Assembly: GCA_947462335.1 (NCBI GenBank)
Contig: OX381705.1
Span: 43,724,175 to 43,788,174, forward strand
Direction of reading: 5' to 3'
DNA from: Harmothoe impar
Taxonomy: Eukaryota; Annelida; Polychaeta; Phyllodocida; Polynoidae
DNA: 64,000 bases
Shown: positions 11,978-22,245 of the stretch, in pieces
How the letters are laid out: every line of letters begins with the position of its first letter
Numbering within the stretch: the stretch's first letter is position 1
Program-made: the position numbers and the translations under genes
The notes under the pieces: model-generated
Told to the model about the DNA's origin: nothing
Seen by the model: only the letters and a program-made list of their open reading frames with translations
Databases searched by the model: none

Positions 11978-13396
11978 AGTAGTATAGTATGTATCGGAAC
12001 GGGACTATAGTTAACTACTGTTTATTACTCAATCGACCTGCAGCCAATCAGAGGCCTCCATTTGGTCACGTGACCGGAAGTGACCTACTTAGGGGATTAG
12101 TGGTGACGTCACGTGACCTAGTTAGCCAATCAGAGGCCGCCATTTGGTCACGTGACCGGAAGTGACGTCATCCCAGTAAACACCCTACGTAGTTCGAACG
12201 TAGCTCAGAGGTTTCTCTAGGTAGTTTTCCAACCAACAGGTTTGAGATTGGTAATTTTGGAAGGTTTGTAGACGTCAAAACGTTAAGGTTTATTTACGTT
12301 CAACAGACGTAGACGTCTCATTTACGTTTATCTACCTCATTCAGACGTAAATATACGTAATAAATCTACGTAGATCTACGTTAATGGACGTAACTTTTCA
12401 ACCAAAGTGGGTAGATGACTTCTCAATTTCACACAAGGTGGCAGCACTATCAATTATGGAGAGAATGTTGCAGCTCTTTAACAAATCTACCACATTCAAG
12501 CAGTAAATTCGCATTAATTATGAATTCAATATCATGCAAATAAACTGTATTCAATAGAATATTTATATATAAAGGAGAGTAGATTAAAGTATTGGGCGTG
12601 AATATGTGTTTTGTGGCACCTTTACTGAGCAGACACCACATTTGTGGTAACAGAAGAAATACAAAGCCTTTCTGCAGCCCAAACTAGTCAACAGATCTAT
12701 ACTGTGAGGCTGTTCAGTTGAACTAAAAGAATATACTTTATAGAATGAAATGACATTATAGTGGTTATTTTGTATGAATATTGTTTGTTAATGTAAATTT
12801 GTCTGCAATATAAGACAATCCTTTCTCTGAATCCCACTATGTAGAATTATATGTAATGTGTTTAAATCCCAGTTGAACGTAGATTTACGTCTGAGCTACG
12901 TAAATCAGACCTGTAGGTTTGAGAGTGGTAAATAAACCTTAACGTTTCAACGTTCATAAACCTTCTAAAATTACGTAGTTCAGACCAAAAATCAACGTAG
13001 ATTTACGTCTGACCAACGTAGTTGTGTTTACTGGGATATGACCTACTTATGGACCGGAAGTGACGTCATATGACCTACTTAGGGGACCGGAAGTGACATC
13101 ATATGACCTAATTTAGGATCACGTGACCGGAAGTGACCTGATGAGTCACGTGACCGGAAGTGACGTCACATGACCTAATGGCCAACCGGAAGTGAGTGAC
13201 CTCATTGAGGATCACGTGACCGGAAGTGACCTGATTGATCACGTGACCGGAAGAAGAAGAAGAAGAAGTTTTTTGTTTAGGAAGTGAGGGTCTTTAGGAT
13301 CACGTGACTGGAAGCGACGTCGTCACATGAGTGACGCTTTAAGAGACTGCGCGACTTACTAGTAAAAGAAGACGTATGAAAATAAAAACACAACAA
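11978..13396. repeat. Left terminal inverted repeat of the Polinton-type element
   Basis: Without the MITE at 12172-13035 this arm is about 555 bp. It matches the right arm from 22654 inward to 21248, where the match ends next to the death-domain stop codon. It contains repeated CACGTGAC, ACCGGAAGTGAC and TGACGTCA words, two CCAATCAGAGG words and one GCCGCCATTTGG. Its inner end holds AATAAA-type signals on the minus strand for the polymerase gene. Confidence 0.8.
12172..13035. mobile_element. ACGT-rich MITE with CCCAGTAAACAC ends, copy 1
   Basis: The termini CCCAGTAAACAC and GTGTTTACTGGG are perfect inverses. The target duplication is the dinucleotide AT (12170-12171 and 13036-13037). This is proven by comparison with the uninterrupted right inverted repeat of the Polinton-type element. 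Both ends are packed with ACGT-containing words such as GACGTAAAT and CTACGTAGAT. A second copy is at 24911-30328. Confidence 0.85.
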
Positions 13397-13498
13397 TAAT
13401 TTATTTTATTTTTTTATTTCTTTTTTTTCAATCTTGATAAACACTCTATTTTTGAAAAGATGCACTCAATCAAGCAATAACACGCTTATTATTTTTTT

Positions 13499-16400
13499 TC
13501 ATATCTCTAAAGGACTCGTTGTCACACCGTCAGAATGCACGCGACGCTTATAATACAAGTAGCGCACGCCGTCTTTCTCTATGGTGTAGGTGACCATTTT
13601 GTTTCGCACCACTTTGAAATTTCTATTTACAGCAATGAGAGTTTTTCGTTGGCGAAGAACATCCAAGAAGTCGTCTGGTTCCTTAGGGTTTTGTTTCTTC
13701 TGTACGCCTTTTGCACTCCATTTTTTGGATTTTCTTTCACCGGTGTCGCTGACTCGATCGTAGCAAATGTAAGTCTTAGGGTTGAGACTTAGGATCCCGT
13801 CACCTTCCCACTCCGCTTTCATAAGCCCCGAAGTTCTCAGATCGTGAAGGTACCGTCTCTCACAACATCCGCCGGGCGGCGGACACCATTCTCGCACTCT
13901 TTCCGTTTTTGTCTTCACGAAAAGCTCTAAGTGATCGTCGCACACCGCTGTCGGAAGCCACTTTCGTTTCTCTCTGAAGTACGTCTCTCTCAGGCGAGGT
14001 TTGACTAGGTCATCCAACGTGTCACCGCTGAGAGCCATGTAAAGACTATCGGTGTCCATTTGACAAAGGGCATAATCGCGCCGATCGACGAATCTATCCA
14101 AGAAGTCGTATGTGAACTCTAACATTTTCAACTTCGCGTACTGGTATACCATGAACCCTATTTGAATAGGGAGGTTGTTCTTGACTGTTTTCGGTTGTAG
14201 TTCGACTTCAAACAGATCGGAACTCAACTCGGACGCCTTTTTGAAGCGCCACGAATTGGCCAATAGTTCGAACTTCCGACTGTCAGTGTATCTCACCGCC
14301 GTGTGTTTTTCTTTGTTGCAGATTGTTTTACCGTACGTAGCGTTTCCCATTAACTTGTAACAGTCTCACAGAATTTTCTCGTTCTCGTTCACGTCGCCAC
14401 GTCTTCGCGCCGCCGTTACTTCGTCCGCGAAACCGGCAAAGGAGCGTTTAGGTAGGTATTCTACGACCAGCTGCACTTTGGTGACTATCAAACCGTGCTC
14501 TAAATACCACTTGAGAAGCGGCGTTCCCAAGAGAATATTTTTTCCGTGGTAACTCCCTATCAGACATCTCTGAGGCGTGTTCAACAGCTTTTCTTCCTGC
14601 GCAAAGTCTGACATGTGAGGTCCTATGTCCGATTTTGAAACGGTCACGTTCTTGAAAACGGGGGTCATTTCTTCGAAGTAGTCTCGTAGGTGAGGCGGCG
14701 TAGTGATGTCCACTTGAACTAAACCGAACATTTTCTCCTCTTTCACAGCGGAAAGGATGTCGCTCTCGCTCATCGCGTTTCGAGACACTTTCAAAGCGTC
14801 AACCTTCCAGCGTTGTTGGGAGACCTTAACCCGCTCATCTCGACGCTTCATCTCTCTCCATTCGCACTCCCACACGACGACCAGCTTGTGACCTAGCGCT
14901 TTCAAGTAAGCGCTTACTCTAGTTGTTCTGTCGCGTCTCTCCTCCCTCAGTGAAGCACACTGATATCGGTGCGACGGTATGCACTCGTGAGCGTGGAACC
15001 AACACCCGTGAAACTGGAAAACCGTATTAGAGGCCGCGTGAAACCCGTCCACGCGAATTCTCCGACAGCCTACAACCATCTCGCCGCCGTTCAAAGCGTG
15101 GCGCAGTTTCACGTCGCGGTCGTGCTCTACGAAGCGTAACCACTCCAAAGCGCTGTGAGAGTTTCTTTGCCTAATTTCGGGCTTGAACTCGGTCTCAGGT
15201 CGTCTCACCGCGTAATAGCCCGTGCAGTGCGCTTCGCTCATGCAGCGCAAGTACAGAGAGTTAGCGTCTAGTCCTAGGATGTGTTGGCACGGTCTCGCTT
15301 CTTCGCCGTACTTGTGCTCCCTTATCCGCGTGGTGCCCTTCTCGTGAAATCTATGGAAGATGATGGAAGGACCGCCGACTAGATTTTCTTTGATCAGAGC
15401 GTGGAGGACGGCGTCGAACTGGGGGAACGTTGTGAACGCGTCTTCTAGGTTTTGGAAGAGGAACCGTAAAGTCAAACCGGCGAGAGAAACTCCGTCTTTC
15501 AACATGTCAATGCCGCGATCTTGGAAAAATTTAGCGTGATTTTTCAGAGCTTCTATGAAAGGTTTGACGTCTTTGTTGTTGTAGTGGATCAAGTAATCTT
15601 CCATAGTTTGCATCTTCTCGTCGGACCAAACTTTCTGACATGCGGCGTAGTCGGATTCGGACATTTTGACGCCCGTCAGTTCGCTGTCAAAAGCCGATCT
15701 CGGTGGCAGCGTTCTGTTTGCCAGTTTCCTGGTAGACGTCATCCATTCGTAAGGAAAGTGACCTTTCTCTTCGTTCCTGGTGAAAGCTCGCAAATAGGTC
15801 GCGTAGTTGTAACCGGGTGCCAAATAGTTGACTACGTCCAAGAAACCGTGTGCTGTGTGTAAACCGCCAAGTATTGATTGCTTCTCTTTATGACGCTGAA
15901 TTCTTGGTTTCTTCGGTCTCCGGAGGCAAAGAACGAGTGAAGGCGTATTTTGATCAGGTTCAAGTGGTAACGCCCCGAGTTGAAGCCCACGACTGGAGCT
16001 TGACGGATGTATCTCAGAAGACGCTTCTTCAGTTGAACTAACGGGTGTCTGGTCTGAGCCGCAGCGAAGCCGCCTGGAGAAGGGGTGAATGTCGCCTCCT
16101 CCAGCAGGAGAGCTTCACCTATCGCCGCATCTAACTTCGCTAACGTCGGTCGGTAAAGTTCTAGCACAGCTTCCCCGATGACTTTGGCGTTCTCATTTAT
16201 GTGATTTAAAACTCGGTCCAACAAGGGGTCGGAATCTGCGTCGGATTCTCTGACGAAGCAGACGGGCCCCTCCCACCCCGGAAAGTTGGATGCGACGCTA
16301 GCCGACAAAGGGACGTGATCCCACAGCAGGGACACGTGTTCCGTCGACGGTTCTCTGCACGGTCTGAAGAAAGCTTCGAAATCGCGATCTTGTAAGGGTA

Positions 16401-17618
16401 GATTCCGGAATGTCCGTCGGGGGGAAAAATGGAGAAGTCTGCTAGCGCTTCGAAAATCGTTCTCGAATTTTGGTAGATGCCACCTACGTAGCGCAACTTG
16501 ACTTGTCGGCAAGAGGAAAGCTGGTTCCTGTGTCTCTTCAGCAAGAACTCGGTGGTGAACGCCGCCTTACACTTGCAACATTCGTATATGCCCGCGTACG
16601 CGTTGAAGTCTGTGACGAGAGAGACGTGCAAACCGCCTTTCGCCGTCAGGTGTAGGTTGACTTTACCTCGGGCGGCCAGAGTTCTGGAAGGCGGTCTGAT
16701 CAGAGTAACGCGTCTTCTCAACTTCCGCCCCGGCACTTGACGCGACGCGGTGTAAACCGCTATTTGTACGTCAAACAAGTTCTCTAACGCGGGTAAGTCG
16801 CGGATGTTCAGACCCGGAAAGGATTCAGGTGTGGCAGCGGGACAGAACTGACGTAACAAATCTGAAGTGCGCTTGCTGGTGTTGTATAAGTGAAAGGAAA
16901 TGCAGCGGAAGATGCAGAGGTTGTCCTTGTTGGGAAAATCTAACACGCCGCTTCTCTTTCCAACTCGACCGGCCTGAGTGATCCTACCGCCTATGGGGAA
17001 TTCCCCCGGTCCCATGTAAACGCAAATGTTCAAATTGGTAGGAAAAAGAACGTGCCACTTGGTGTCAGCGTCGCAAAGTTTCCGTACTTCCTCGCAAGCG
17101 ACGGTGTTTTCCATCTTTGAGAGGAGCTCTTCCAAAGTTTCTGAATTAGTTATAGTAGGGAGCGGTTGTATGAGAGTTGCGTTGTTCTGGGAGGCGTGAA
17201 AGTAGCGCAGTTTGCTCGTGTCTTCTCTGTGTTGTAAGAGTAAGCCTACCGAGAAACCCACTTTGTATCTGAATCTTTGTGTCAAGTGAATGCGACGCAT
17301 AGTATCTACAGCGTCACTCAACTCGCCGGTTGGTAGCCTGAAGTTTGTTACACTCACGCGAGTCCCGTGCATCCTGACGCCCGTTTGTATCGCAGGCCAA
17401 TTCGCCGTGAACGTTTCCTCCCCGTTCGGTACAGCACATATGCGCGGAGGGATGGTCACCCCGTCCAGAGATTCGCGTCGACAGGCGATCTTTCGGCAAT
17501 CGCCTTCGCCGCATAGAGGGCAAAACTTAGGTATTACTCTACAACTTTCTACGTGTCTCTCGTGGTTGTACGGTTTTTTAAAAATTTTGAAACACTTTTC
17601 GCATACGTACTGCGTCAT
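13499..17618 (-). pseudogene. Decayed Polinton/adintovirus-type DNA polymerase B (protein-primed family)
   Basis: The minus-strand gene would make about 1,370 residues. In order: a C2H2 zinc finger at the N-terminus; an OTU-like segment with Asp-Asn-Leu-Cys-x-Phe-Arg-Cys (about residue 230); a second C2H2 finger (about 350); the 3'-5' exonuclease region; polymerase motif A (Asp-Ala-Asn-Ser-Leu-Tyr, near 15270); a Phe-His-Gly-Cys-Trp-Phe-His endonuclease-like insertion common in this family (near 15000); motif B (Lys-Leu-Met-Gly-Asn-x-x-Tyr-Gly, near 14345); motif C (Asp-Thr-Asp-Ser, near 14055); and the family-typical C-terminus. Breaks: a frameshift near 16390 at exonuclease motif I, a frameshift near 15855, and an in-frame TGA at 14366-14368 just before motif B. 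It would replicate the linear element from its inverted repeats. The lesions show this copy is inactive. Confidence 0.9.
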
Positions 17619-17645
17619 GTTTTTTCACTCAGTTACCAACTACTT

Positions 17646-17765
17646 AGCCGTCTAACTATCTATCTATCTATCTATCAATCTATCTGTCTATCTATCTATC
17701 AATCTATCTGTCTATCTATCTATCTATCTGTCTGCTGTCTGTGTATCCGTCTGTCTGTCTCATAC
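17646..17765. repeat. (TATC/TGTC)n microsatellite
   Basis: Interrupted tetranucleotide repeats of TATC, AATC and TGTC lie upstream of the polymerase start. There is no other content between the polymerase and the next gene. Confidence 0.9.
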
Positions 17766-17880
17766 AGCGTACGTCAAACGCTGTGTGTGTGCGCGCGTGA
17801 GCGTTGAGCGTCTCTCATTCCGAATCTATACCGAGATATTTGAGAATAATCTCTGTTTTGTCATCCAACTCTTTGAGCGC

Positions 17881-19217
17881 TCAGGCGGACAGCGTCACCC
17901 CCTGCTGTGTGGGTTTTTTGTCAGGACCTTCGTACTTGCGCACGTGGACGAGGTTCTTACCGCTGTAGTAGCTCACAGCTGCGTACACTTCGCCCTCCTC
18001 ATCCAGCACTGCGAACCAGGGGGTGTGATTAGGTCTTCCTTGCGCGGCCGCTGTGTCGCGTATGCGCACCACTGCGCGGATATCGGCGATGCGTGCTATT
18101 AGCTCACGCAGCGCGTCGGCAGTGAAGTGCACTCGCTTGCTTCTGGTCAGAGACGCCTCTTTCACCTGGCCGTCTTTTGTGTAGCGCGGCCTCCTAGACA
18201 GTCTAGCCACGTCCTCCCAGATCTCCAGCGTCAAAGCTCCGTCTAAGCAGAACTCTAACCCGAGAAGACGGGAGAAGGTTTTCTCTGCATCTTCTCGTCC
18301 ATCTCGTTCTTTTTCTTGTATTTTTCTCTTCTTAGTAGGCCTTGTTGTTCTGGAACTCACCTTAGAACGTTTCAGACCCGCAAGAAGAGTAACACCATCA
18401 GCGTGAGCTGAATCAGCAGCAGAACCGATAGCAGGAGCAGCGTCAGCGCTGGTGGTATCCGAGACCTCGTTGTTGGAACAGAGCAGCCACACGCCGTCGG
18501 TGCTGAGTGTAGCGGTAGAAGATGAAGCGCCGCCGCCCTCGTAAGGTGGCGGTGAGGGCAGTCGCCACGGACCGGACGCGCTACCAGTGGAAGTGAGGTC
18601 GAAAGGTCGAAGAGGGGAGCCGAAAAACGTACCGCCCACCCCTTTCCCTTCGGGTTCTTCGTACGCCTCGTCGTCAGCGTCGTTCTCTGTCTCACCCTGT
18701 TGCTGCTGCTCCTCCTCCTCCTCTTCTTCTCGGTTTAGGGGCTGAGTGTCCGAATAGCTGTAACTCTCAGCGCGAGCGGCGTCGAGGGCGTCGGTCGATG
18801 TAGTGGTGGAGGAGAGGGGCTGTGCAACGTGCGGCAGGTCATCAAAGTCATCAACAGTAGTGGGGAGGTAAAAACCCGGTTGCCAGTACTGCGCTGCGCC
18901 AGGAGCATTGTCGTCGGTAGTAGTAGCGGTAGCAGCAGGTGCAGCAGAAGCAGCAGCAGCAGCAGACGCAACAGTAGCAGGCGCAGCAGCCTCAGCAGGC
19001 GCAGCCGTAGCAGGCGCAGCGGTAGCAGGTGCAGCAGCAGCAGCCGCAGCAGCCGCAGCACGAGGATCACCAGCAGCGGCAGCAGCAGCAGCAGCAGGCG
19101 GGGCGGCAGTAGCAGCGGCAGCGCGCTTAGCAGCAACGTGTACCGTCGCGAGTGTAACAACGTCGCTAGCACGACGACTACTACCAGTAGTACTACTACC
19201 ACTACTACTACTACTAG

Positions 19218-19251
<34 letters not shown>

Positions 19252-19425
19252 GCTGTGAGCGCTCGCTACAGCGGGAGGGTGATAAGACCAAGCGGCTGCG
19301 GCGGTAGTCTCATTTTCAGTAGCAAGAGGAGGCACTGACGCTAAACGAGCGCTGTTCCGCGTAGTCTTCTTGTTCTTGAACTTGCTTAGATCCTTTGACG
19401 GCGCTAGGTGTTGTCTTTTGCTCAT
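17881..19425 (-). CDS. Acidic/alanine-rich protein with PC4-like C-terminal domain
   Basis: An intact minus-strand ORF. I choose the Met at 19425 because it sits in a strong CCACCATGA context, whereas the upstream Met at 19449 would be only a few bases from the start site predicted by the TATATAAG at 19484-19491. The protein has about 514 residues. The first 330 are low complexity: serine runs, long alanine runs encoded by GCN repeats, then a Glu/Gln run. A basic nuclear-localisation-like stretch (Pro-Thr-Lys-Lys-Arg-Lys) follows. The last 45 residues contain a Leu-Val-His-Val-Arg-Lys-Tyr strand and Lys-Lys-Pro-Thr-Gln-Gln-Gly-Val-Thr-Leu-Ser, matching the single-strand-DNA-binding fold of transcription coactivator PC4/p15, though it stops before the final helix. 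A plausible job is single-strand DNA binding during replication, or transcription control. Confidence 0.7.
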
Positions 19426-19449
19426 GGTGGTGACTGTAGAGAGCAGCAA

Positions 19450-20441
19450 AAGAATGAGTGAGTGAATGGAGGTTTCCAGGCCCCTTATATACGCCTTCTC
19501 GCTTCTAGAGCTAAGCTACTTACTGCCCCTGTTCAGCTGCCGCCAGCTGGCCGGCGGCCATTCACAAAGAGAAACAAAAGACATAAGGCATGGCGTTTTC
19601 AGCTGGATCCCTTTCCCCCCTTTTGAGAGATCGACTGTCATGAGCTAAGCCACTTACCACCCTGTTCAGCAATTCAACGCGCATTAGCTGTATAAAGGAT
19701 TAAGCGGTTGCTGCCGCCGACTGACCAGCAGCCATTCACAAAGAGAAACAAAAGACATAAGGTATGACGTTTTCAGCTGGATCCCTTTCCCCTCTTTTTT
19801 GAGGGATCCACTGTCATGAGCTAAGCTACTTACCACCCTGTTCAGCAATTCAACGCGCGTTAGCTGTATAAAGGATTAACGGTGATGAGCTTAGAGTGTG
19901 TATACAAAAAAAAAACTACAGGAGGCGTGTGGCGTGAAGCAGGACCCCCTAAGACGAACGTGTCTGTCTGTGAGTAGAGGCGTGTGCATGTGGTGAGCGA
20001 CTTAAGTGTAAGACAAAAAAAAAAATCACCACCTCCTGCCGTGGTGAGTAGACCGGGCCGGCCGGCGGCGGCCGGCTAGTTCAATAGGGAGGGGTGACAG
20101 CTGACTAAGGCTGTGCATGAAAAAATCTGATTTTCACCTGACCTCTGACGTTTGTTACAATGAATGTCAGAGGGAGGGAGACGTCCTCAGGTAGGGGGTA
20201 GGAGGTAAGGCTATGGATGAGGAAAAAACACCGTTTTCAGCTGGTCTCCACGGATAGCGATGACATACCCCTCGTCATCTAAGCTCTTAAGGAGCGGAGC
20301 GGCTGAAAAAGCGTCATGCGGACAGGTCGCTAGACAGCTGGAGTGCTGTTGGAAATAGGATTAAACTCCCTCTGTATAAAAGCTCTGATTTCTGTTGGAA
20401 AAAAACCATATCGCCTCTGACCACAGTAACGTCTACTACCA

Positions 20442-20495
<54 letters not shown>

Positions 20496-20507
20496 AGACG
20501 AGACGAG
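19450..20507. promoter_or_regulatory. Divergent promoter region between PC4-like and death-domain genes
   Basis: Contains a 176-bp tandem duplication (CTGTCATGAGCTAAGC recurs at 19635 and 19811, with a partial third copy from about 19508). TATA boxes: minus strand 19484-19491 for the PC4-like gene; plus strand 19691-19697, 19867-19873 and 20375-20381 (TATAAAA). The last, 127 bp before the ATG, best fits the death-domain gene. A (CCG)n/(CCA)n tract at 20430-20495 sits in the leader. TTTTCAGCTGG words recur. Confidence 0.6.
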
Positions 20508-21248
20508 ATGGCTCAAGCTATTCCACTTTCAAGCTCGCCTTCACCGCCTTGTCCACCTGAAAAAAAGTTAATGCGGCTTGACGACGTGAGACGCGCGAGG
20601 CAGACCGATGGGGAGAACAGAGAGGTAGGACAGCGGCGCTTAGCATATAGGGACGCCTTGCTTCGTCAACTAGGTAAAGAGTTGAGCGGATCTTGGAGAG
20701 AGTTGGGCAGTAGCTTAAAAGTTACCGCCGCCCGTATGGATGCTCTAGTAGAGCGCAGTGTCAAGACACCGGAGGAGCTGTGTACGGCGATGTTCCGAGT
20801 CTGGTGGGGTGAAACCCCGCATCGTCATAGATGGGGAGAGCTCGGTCGCGTCTTCACCCGCATTAGACGCGTGGAAATGTTGGCTCAGTGGATGTCCCTT
20901 CTCCACAGACAGGGGTTGGATTTCGAAAACCCCGACCCGCGCGCGATGCATAAGCACTTGGGCACCCTCGGCAGACGTCTAGGTAGCAGGTGGAAAGAGG
21001 TGGGGGACCATTTAAAATTGTCGCCTGAGAGGTTAGATAAGATCGCTGAAGAATGCGAATACGGAGGAAGTCCCGCTGAGTGGGCCTTCCGAGTGTTGAA
21101 AATGTGGCAAGATGAAGCTGACGGTGCCGGCGGTACGCCTTTTGAACTCCTTCGAGTGTTGACTGAGGACATGGGAAAGTTTGACCTCGGCATCGCGATA
21201 TTACTTGACTTTATCAAGCAAGAAACAACGAGAACGACGGACATGTGA
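20508..21248 (+). CDS. Tandem death-domain protein of the Polinton-type element
   Basis: An intact 246-residue ORF with an ATGG start. Two homologous six-helix blocks at residues about 50-133 and 149-236 each follow the death-domain pattern: Leu-Gly-x-x-Leu-x-x-x-Trp-(Arg/Lys)-(Glu)-(Leu/Val)-Gly-x-x-Leu-Lys-(Val/Leu) with Trp63 and Trp162, then a Met/Leu-Asp-x-(Leu/Ile) helix, a Phe-Arg-Val-(Trp/Leu) segment and a final amphipathic helix. Residues 1-45 are Pro/Ser-rich then basic. There is no enzyme domain, signal peptide or membrane segment. Death domains bind each other in apoptotic and innate immune complexes (FADD, MyD88, RAIDD types). A two-domain protein without an effector could act as a decoy, as tandem death-effector proteins of herpes- and poxviruses do; that role is inference. 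Its open frame contrasts with the broken polymerase beside it. Confidence 0.8.
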   Translation: MAQAIPLSSSPSPPCPPEKKLMRLDDVRRARQTDGENREVGQRRLAYRDALLRQLGKELSGSWRELGSSLKVTAARMDALVERSVKTPEELCTAMFRVWWGETPHRHRWGELGRVFTRIRRVEMLAQWMSLLHRQGLDFENPDPRAMHKHLGTLGRRLGSRWKEVGDHLKLSPERLDKIAEECEYGGSPAEWAFRVLKMWQDEADGAGGTPFELLRVLTEDMGKFDLGIAILLDFIKQETTRTTDM

Positions 21249-21396
21249 ATTGTTGTGTTTTATTTTCATACGTCTTCTTTATTAGTAAGTAAAAAAAAAT
21301 ATTATAACAATTAAGACGCGTGTCCTCTTAAAGTGTCACTTCCTCCAGTCGCAGCTGATCGCCTCATCGAGGCACGTGATAAACAAAAAAAAATGA

Positions 21397-21438
21397 AGAG
21401 ACACGCTTCTTCCTCTCGAGAGGAAGAAGCGTGTCTCT
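21397..21438. repeat. 42-bp perfect palindrome
   Basis: Centre at CTC|GAG (21417/21418). The arm AGAGACACGCTTCTTCCTCTC is matched base for base on the other side with no loop. The sequence can extrude a cruciform or fold to a hairpin. Confidence 0.95.
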
Positions 21439-21948
21439 CGATTGAAATCTTTTCTTTTCTTTTTTTCTTAAAAAGAGACAAACGCCCCTTAGAGTGCCCC
21501 CCCACCCCCCTAGAGTGCCCCCCTCCCCCCTCCCCCCCCCCCCCCCACCCGCCCCATGCATCCTAAAAGCGCCCCCCTCCCCATGCATCTTAAAGGGGCC
21601 CCCCTCCCCCCCTCCCCTCCCCCCCTCCCCTCCCCCCCTCCCCTCCCCTCCCCTCCCCTCCCCTCCCCTCCCCTCCCCTCCCCTCCCCTCCCCCCCTTAT
21701 ACACTCTAAAGAACGCTTCTACCTAGTTCAATAAGTCACTTCCAGTCGCTCGTAAAACAATAAAAATGAAAAAAACAAAACTTATATCGTAGTGTTTTTT
21801 ATTAGTTTACCGAAAAAAATAAGAGACTCGCCTCCTCCTCCTTCTCCTCCTCCTCTCCTTCTCCTCCTCCTCCTCCTCCTCCTCCTCCTCCTCCTCCTCC
21901 TCCAAAAAAAAAAAAAAATATCACATTTTAAAGCGCGTGACCCCTTAA

Positions 21949-22149
21949 CCCTTTAAGGCCGACCAAAAAAAAAGTTTGCTGGTGAAGGGGCCGGGAGATT
22001 TTCATAGGAACCCTGCCAGGGCCGAGCCTTTGCTGATTCCCATAGAGTTATGATGACTATAGTCGATGCTCGGCCAGCCATGGCATCGACTATAGTCGAT
22101 GCTCGGCCAGCCATGGCATCGACTATAGTCGATGCTCGGCCCTAAAGGG
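21949..22149. mobile_element. piggyBac-like MITE with internal 33-bp tandem repeat
   Basis: Flanked by TTAA at 21945-21948 and 22150-22153, with inverted termini CCCTTTAAGGCC and GGCCCTAAAGGG. A TTAA target and CCC...GGG ends are typical of piggyBac elements. The right half has three 33-bp units containing the palindrome ATCGACTATAGTCGAT. It inserted into the Polinton-type right arm. Confidence 0.7.
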
Positions 22150-22187
22150 TTAAAGACGCTCATCTCTTCATTAAGTCGCGTGACGTC

Positions 22188-22218
<31 letters not shown>

Positions 22219-22245
22219 CTTCTTCTTCTTCTTCTTCTTCTTCTT

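Noticed and set aside
13535..13792. Plus-strand ORF opposite the polymerase C-terminus
   Set aside because: Antisense shadow of the polymerase gene with no features of its own.
16498..16740. Plus-strand ORFs over the N-terminal half of the polymerase
   Set aside because: Shadow frames of the minus-strand gene.
18829..19338. Serine/arginine-rich open frame on the plus strand
   Set aside because: It is the antisense shadow of the trinucleotide-repeat part of the PC4-like gene; repeats keep all frames open.
21494..21709. Proline-rich and glycine-rich open frames
   Set aside because: Both are translations of the CCCCTCC simple repeat in the right inverted-repeat arm.
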